A program made the position numbers and the translations under genes. DNA of 64,000 bases, taken from positions 62,001-126,000 of the forward strand of contig CALEDQ010000024.1 in the NCBI GenBank assembly GCA_937949615.1, in the 5' to 3' direction. The stretch's first letter is position 1. Each line of letters begins with the position of its first letter. Source of the stretch: an uncultured bacterium (GTDB lineage: Bacteria; Muiribacteriota; Ozemobacteria; Ozemobacterales; Ozemobacteraceae). Below, in pieces: positions 61,388 through 64,000 of the stretch. The notes below the pieces were generated by a model. The model made no database searches. It was given only the letters and a program-made list of their open reading frames with translations, and was not told the DNA's origin.

Positions 61388-62391
61388 TCCTTGTCCTGAG
61401 AAGCAACTGTCCAGATGCGCTTCAGGGGAATTTCAGCGCGCAGGTCTTCGTCGAGAGAGTCATAATGTGTAAGCAGTTCACTGATAATGTCGTCCTGGTT
61501 CCAGAAGCGAACTTTAAAGAACTGAACGGCGCGCTCACGTTCAACCGTCTGCTTGAAGCCGCTCCATGAAACGATCAGACCCTGGTCTGCCTGCACATTC
61601 TGCATGGCCCCGATCAGCTGATTCAGAGTCGGTGAATCGACCTGGTCGTTACCAGACTTAACCTGCACGCAAAGTCGAGGGTTGCCGAACCCAAGCGGCC
61701 CTGGGGCGGCGAGAATGTCGATTCCCTTGTCGGGGCCTGGTGGGCTCATGTAAGTTGTGTAGCCCTGAGCCTTCAGCAGAGCTTCGATCAGACGGGTCAG
61801 GTCGTGCCCTCTGAATCGGCGTTCCAGAAGCCTGGCAATCTGGTCACGGCCGGTCTCTTCGAGGTCGATTTCGTTTTCAGGTGTCACCGGGTCAGGTTTA
61901 ATTACCTTGCCGGGTGCTTTGAGCATTTCTCTGATCCGCTTTTCGGCCTCGTTTCGCGAAATCTGACAGATGGTCATTATGGCTCCGAAAGAATAGAGAA
62001 GATCCTGATCAAAAGAAGTTCTTGATTTATTTCTGGCAAGCCATTTAATTGCCCGGTAATGGCGATACTCAGGCTCGGCTTTTTTATCGTAGGTATAGTC
62101 GCTGGTGATTTCAGCGATGTTAATCACCGGCTGAAATTTTGAAGGCACCACAACCAGGTCACCGATCTGCATTCGGTGGGTGAAGGCCCATATCTGGCCA
62201 CCATGATTGCCGCATTTCCCGGCACTGGCGTCTGGGTAGGTTTTTACCAGCAGCTCATAAAGCTCTGATTGTTGCTTGATCTCTGACAGGTTCTGGTTCA
62301 GCTTGTCCCAGTTCAGATAAATGCGGTTGTCACTCAGAAACCTTTGCTCATATTCACCATGTCTCCCGCTTCGCACAAGCCACAAAGCCAT
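61384..62391 (-). CDS. Mrr-family restriction endonuclease-like protein
   Basis: 335 residues. An N-terminal beta-rich domain (WLVRSGRHGEYEQRFLSDNRIYLNW, GQIWAFTHRMQIGDLVVVPSKFQPVINIAEI) looks like an EVE/YTH-like reader. The C-terminal PD-(D/E)xK domain carries GPDKGIDILA (Asp at about 224) and LCVQVKSG (Q-x-K at about 243), the Mrr catalytic pattern, preceded by the helix LTRLIEALLKAQGYTTYMSPPGPDKG. Mrr proteins cut modified DNA, so this likely defends the island. GAGAGGGGGG lies before the ATG. Coupled to the DnaJ-type lipoprotein. Confidence 0.9.
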   Translation of the reverse strand: MALWLVRSGRHGEYEQRFLSDNRIYLNWDKLNQNLSEIKQQSELYELLVKTYPDASAGKCGNHGGQIWAFTHRMQIGDLVVVPSKFQPVINIAEITSDYTYDKKAEPEYRHYRAIKWLARNKSRTSFDQDLLYSFGAIMTICQISRNEAEKRIREMLKAPGKVIKPDPVTPENEIDLEETGRDQIARLLERRFRGHDLTRLIEALLKAQGYTTYMSPPGPDKGIDILAAPGPLGFGNPRLCVQVKSGNDQVDSPTLNQLIGAMQNVQADQGLIVSWSGFKQTVERERAVQFFKVRFWNQDDIISELLTHYDSLDEDLRAEIPLKRIWTVASQDKE

Positions 62392-62450
62392 ATTACCCCC
62401 CTCTCGGTCGATGTTTGAATACTACCATTTATAAAATGCGATTGCCAGAT

Positions 62451-62490
62451 ATGCCAGACAATTGTTGGGCAGTTCTGGTCTGGCATTTTT
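62451..62490 (+). other. Hairpin with T tail between divergent genes
   Basis: ATGCCAGAC (62451-62459) pairs with GTCTGGCAT (62478-62486) and is followed by TTTTT. No plus-strand gene ends here, since Mrr reads the other way. It could mark a small RNA or a leader of the lipoprotein gene. The rest of the 275-base gap is AT-rich with no other sign. Confidence 0.4.
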
Positions 62491-62666
62491 CTTAATTTTC
62501 TGGCCTGCTCTAAAGACCTTGAGAAGGACTTTTTCAAATTGAACTGTGCGAAAAGTGTTTAATTTGCTGATCAGAGAAACAATTGGATTGGTTTGTAAAA
62601 TGTGCTATTCTGCCAGGCGAGCGCAGTTTTTGCTCAATATATAAACAACAGTGCGAGGAAAGTTCT

Positions 62667-64000
62667 ATGAAAAGCATTGGTAAGGTATTTCTTATTCTCT
62701 TTGGCCTGACTATTTCAATCTGCACAGTAGGTTGCGGTGGCGGCGGTGGTGGAGGTGGAGGTGGTATCGGGAACAGCAACACTGCGAGCGATCTGTCGGG
62801 AACAGATTCTTCTGGTCAGATGGAAAATGTTAAATACATACAAGCCGTTTCATTACCTGTGGAAATTACAGAGGCTGGAGTTGTTGCAGCTTTGCTGGCC
62901 AAAAATACACCGAACCTCACAAACAAGAGGTTGAGCCTGAATCTAAGAAATATTCGCACGTCAATAAAGGCAAGCACCAGTGTCAGCAAAGACAGTGGCA
63001 ATGTATACACCATCACGTCTACAAATTATCCTGGCGAATCAGATTATGACCCCTCTGATGCTAAAGGGGCACAAACCATAAAAATCAGATATCTCAATGC
63101 AGCAGGTGTTACCCAGGCTGGGCCAGGTGCAGATACAGTCAAAGCCCAAATTGACGCAGAGGGCAACAGCGATTATGACGTATTGAAGTATGAGAACGCC
63201 AGGGCGAAATATGTCTTAACAAATCCTGACAGCTCAAAGCAGTGGTTAACGACTTCAGTGTTTTCGCTCGAGATAAATGATACAGCGACAGTTACCATCC
63301 TCAACCGTGCATTTGCCTACCAACGCACAGGCTCTTTGCTTATAGATGCAATCTCCGGGAAAGCCACTTCTGGAACGGTCACCGATTCTCTTACCCAGGG
63401 TGGCACCTCTTACACAGCAAGACATACAGTTACAAACGGTTACTGTAATTCAACCTACCAGGCAGATGGAAAAGAATATCAGAAATCAGTTCAGCTTGAG
63501 AATTTTACAGACAAAACCGTCACTTACAGCTGGATTAATCCACTTACTTCAAATGCTGAAAGCGCCATAATAAATTTTTCCGGCAGTGGAATTTCATTAG
63601 CAAAAGCAGATAATGACCGCCTCAATCATCTATACACGGCAAACCCGTTTGTTTTATCAACTCCTGAAGGATTTGCCGGCACAGCTTACGCCAGAATCTT
63701 CAGACATGCCTGCAACAATGACACAGCAGCAGATGCCATAGTGAGCGCCGCAAAGCAGGCCTATCCAAACAACATAGCAAACCAGTTCTACTATTGTATT
63801 GGTTTTGAAACAAAAGGTCTTAAATACGAAACCGATGATCTAAATTTTGGAGCCGCAGAATATGTTTGTCTTCCGGCGATAACCTTATACAACAAATCTG
63901 GCGACTGCGAAGATCGCGCAATACTGCTCGGTGCATTAATGCATAAGGCTGGCTTTGATACATCTCTGATTTTATTGCATGGAAATGGCGGCCAGGGGCA
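62667..64000 (+). CDS. Lipoprotein with transglutaminase-like domain (runs off window)
   Basis: 444 codons, open to the edge. Lipoprotein signal (KVFLILFGLTISICTVGC, Cys 23), then a run of ten Gly and a Ser/Thr-rich mature part. GAGGAAAG lies before the ATG. Near residue 411 the motif SGDCEDRAILLGALMHKAGFD matches transglutaminase-like cysteine peptidases: the Cys of GDCEDRA would be the nucleophile. The His and Asp partners lie past the window end. Its genomic affiliation (element or chromosome) is unclear. It may act on surface proteins or peptidoglycan. Confidence 0.85.
   Translation, partial: MKSIGKVFLILFGLTISICTVGCGGGGGGGGGGIGNSNTASDLSGTDSSGQMENVKYIQAVSLPVEITEAGVVAALLAKNTPNLTNKRLSLNLRNIRTSIKASTSVSKDSGNVYTITSTNYPGESDYDPSDAKGAQTIKIRYLNAAGVTQAGPGADTVKAQIDAEGNSDYDVLKYENARAKYVLTNPDSSKQWLTTSVFSLEINDTATVTILNRAFAYQRTGSLLIDAISGKATSGTVTDSLTQGGTSYTARHTVTNGYCNSTYQADGKEYQKSVQLENFTDKTVTYSWINPLTSNAESAIINFSGSGISLAKADNDRLNHLYTANPFVLSTPEGFAGTAYARIFRHACNNDTAADAIVSAAKQAYPNNIANQFYYCIGFETKGLKYETDDLNFGAAEYVCLPAITLYNKSGDCEDRAILLGALMHKAGFDTSLILLHGNGGQG

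Larger units (their letters stand above)
53802..64000. mobile_element. Integrated P4-like satellite or genomic island at tRNA-Leu (extends past window)
   Basis: The set starts at tRNA-Leu with a P4-type tyrosine integrase reading away from it. It continues with an ORF6N protein, a zinc-finger protein, AlpA-like regulators, RepA-type helicase, iteron cluster, TOPRIM primase and an Mrr nuclease. This is the layout of P4-like satellites and related islands. I saw no second copy of the tRNA 3' end (GTTCGACCCCGACTTCCGG) up to 64000, so the distal boundary probably lies outside. No capsid, terminase or other phage structural gene is seen. Whether the last lipoprotein belongs is unclear. Confidence 0.7.

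Noticed and set aside
53887..64000. CRISPR array or toxin-antitoxin pair in the island
   Set aside because: No repeat-spacer pattern was found; the only repeats are short operator or iteron types. The small genes are AlpA-like regulators rather than toxin or antitoxin families.

Overview
The window looks like chromosomal DNA of a Gram-negative, diderm bacterium that is not close to any model organism. The evidence is lipobox lipoproteins, a LysM protein with a beta-barrel-like C-terminus, type IV pilus and pseudopilin genes, FecR-domain proteins, a PIN-TRAM protein and PIN-PhoH. Dense minus-strand operons, many pseudopilin and FecR genes, and very large secreted beta-sandwich proteins suggest a deep-branching uncultured lineage. 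Candidatus Riflebacteria is my guess; no rRNA is present to test it.

Layout. 1-14,611 is almost all minus strand: gltX (cut by the window edge), a CBS protein with a HutP-like C-terminus, a YacL-type PIN-TRAM protein, a zinc ABC transporter (znuA, znuC, znuB) headed by a Cys-rich ribbon-helix-helix regulator, radA, uvrA, a FecR-like membrane protein, three pseudopilin-like genes, and PIN-PhoH. 14,850-27,773 holds envelope genes: a LysM/outer-membrane protein, a 3161-residue secreted multidomain protein, and a membrane protein whose ATPase-like domain has lost its P-loop. 27,781-45,064 is mixed housekeeping and unknown genes: a molybdenum-carrier-like protein, Cys-rich proteins, an RNase II/R-family exonuclease, a tight operon of three SPFH proteins with a heavy-metal P-type ATPase, an adhesin-like DUF4097 protein, an orphan DNA methyltransferase, glyS and a LOG-family hydrolase. 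45,147-53,755 has a TPR-polysaccharide deacetylase, typA, pilT, a PilB-like protein with degenerate catalytic motifs, HU, a FecR protein and a 48-residue zinc-ribbon protein.

At 53,802 a tRNA-Leu(CAA) gene marks the start of an integrated element running to at least 62.4 kb and probably past the window end. It carries a P4-type integrase with an operator-like repeat set over its promoter, an ORF6N protein, a CGNR-type zinc-finger protein, two AlpA-like regulators, a RepA-type helicase ATPase, a cluster of about ten iteron-like repeats, a zinc-finger/TOPRIM primase, a DnaJ-zinc-finger lipoprotein coupled to an Mrr-family nuclease, and a transglutaminase-like lipoprotein. In front of the AlpA genes lies a strong promoter followed by mutually exclusive RNA stems and an intrinsic terminator. 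This resembles in layout the RNA-based immunity (CI RNA) control of satellite phage P4.

The best candidates for something new are this RNA switch with its replication module, the CBS-HutP fusion without the HutP metal-binding histidines, the SPFH/P-type ATPase operon, and the paired giant surface protein and pseudo-ATPase. All assignments come from reading the sequence and from memory of protein families; no searches were run.
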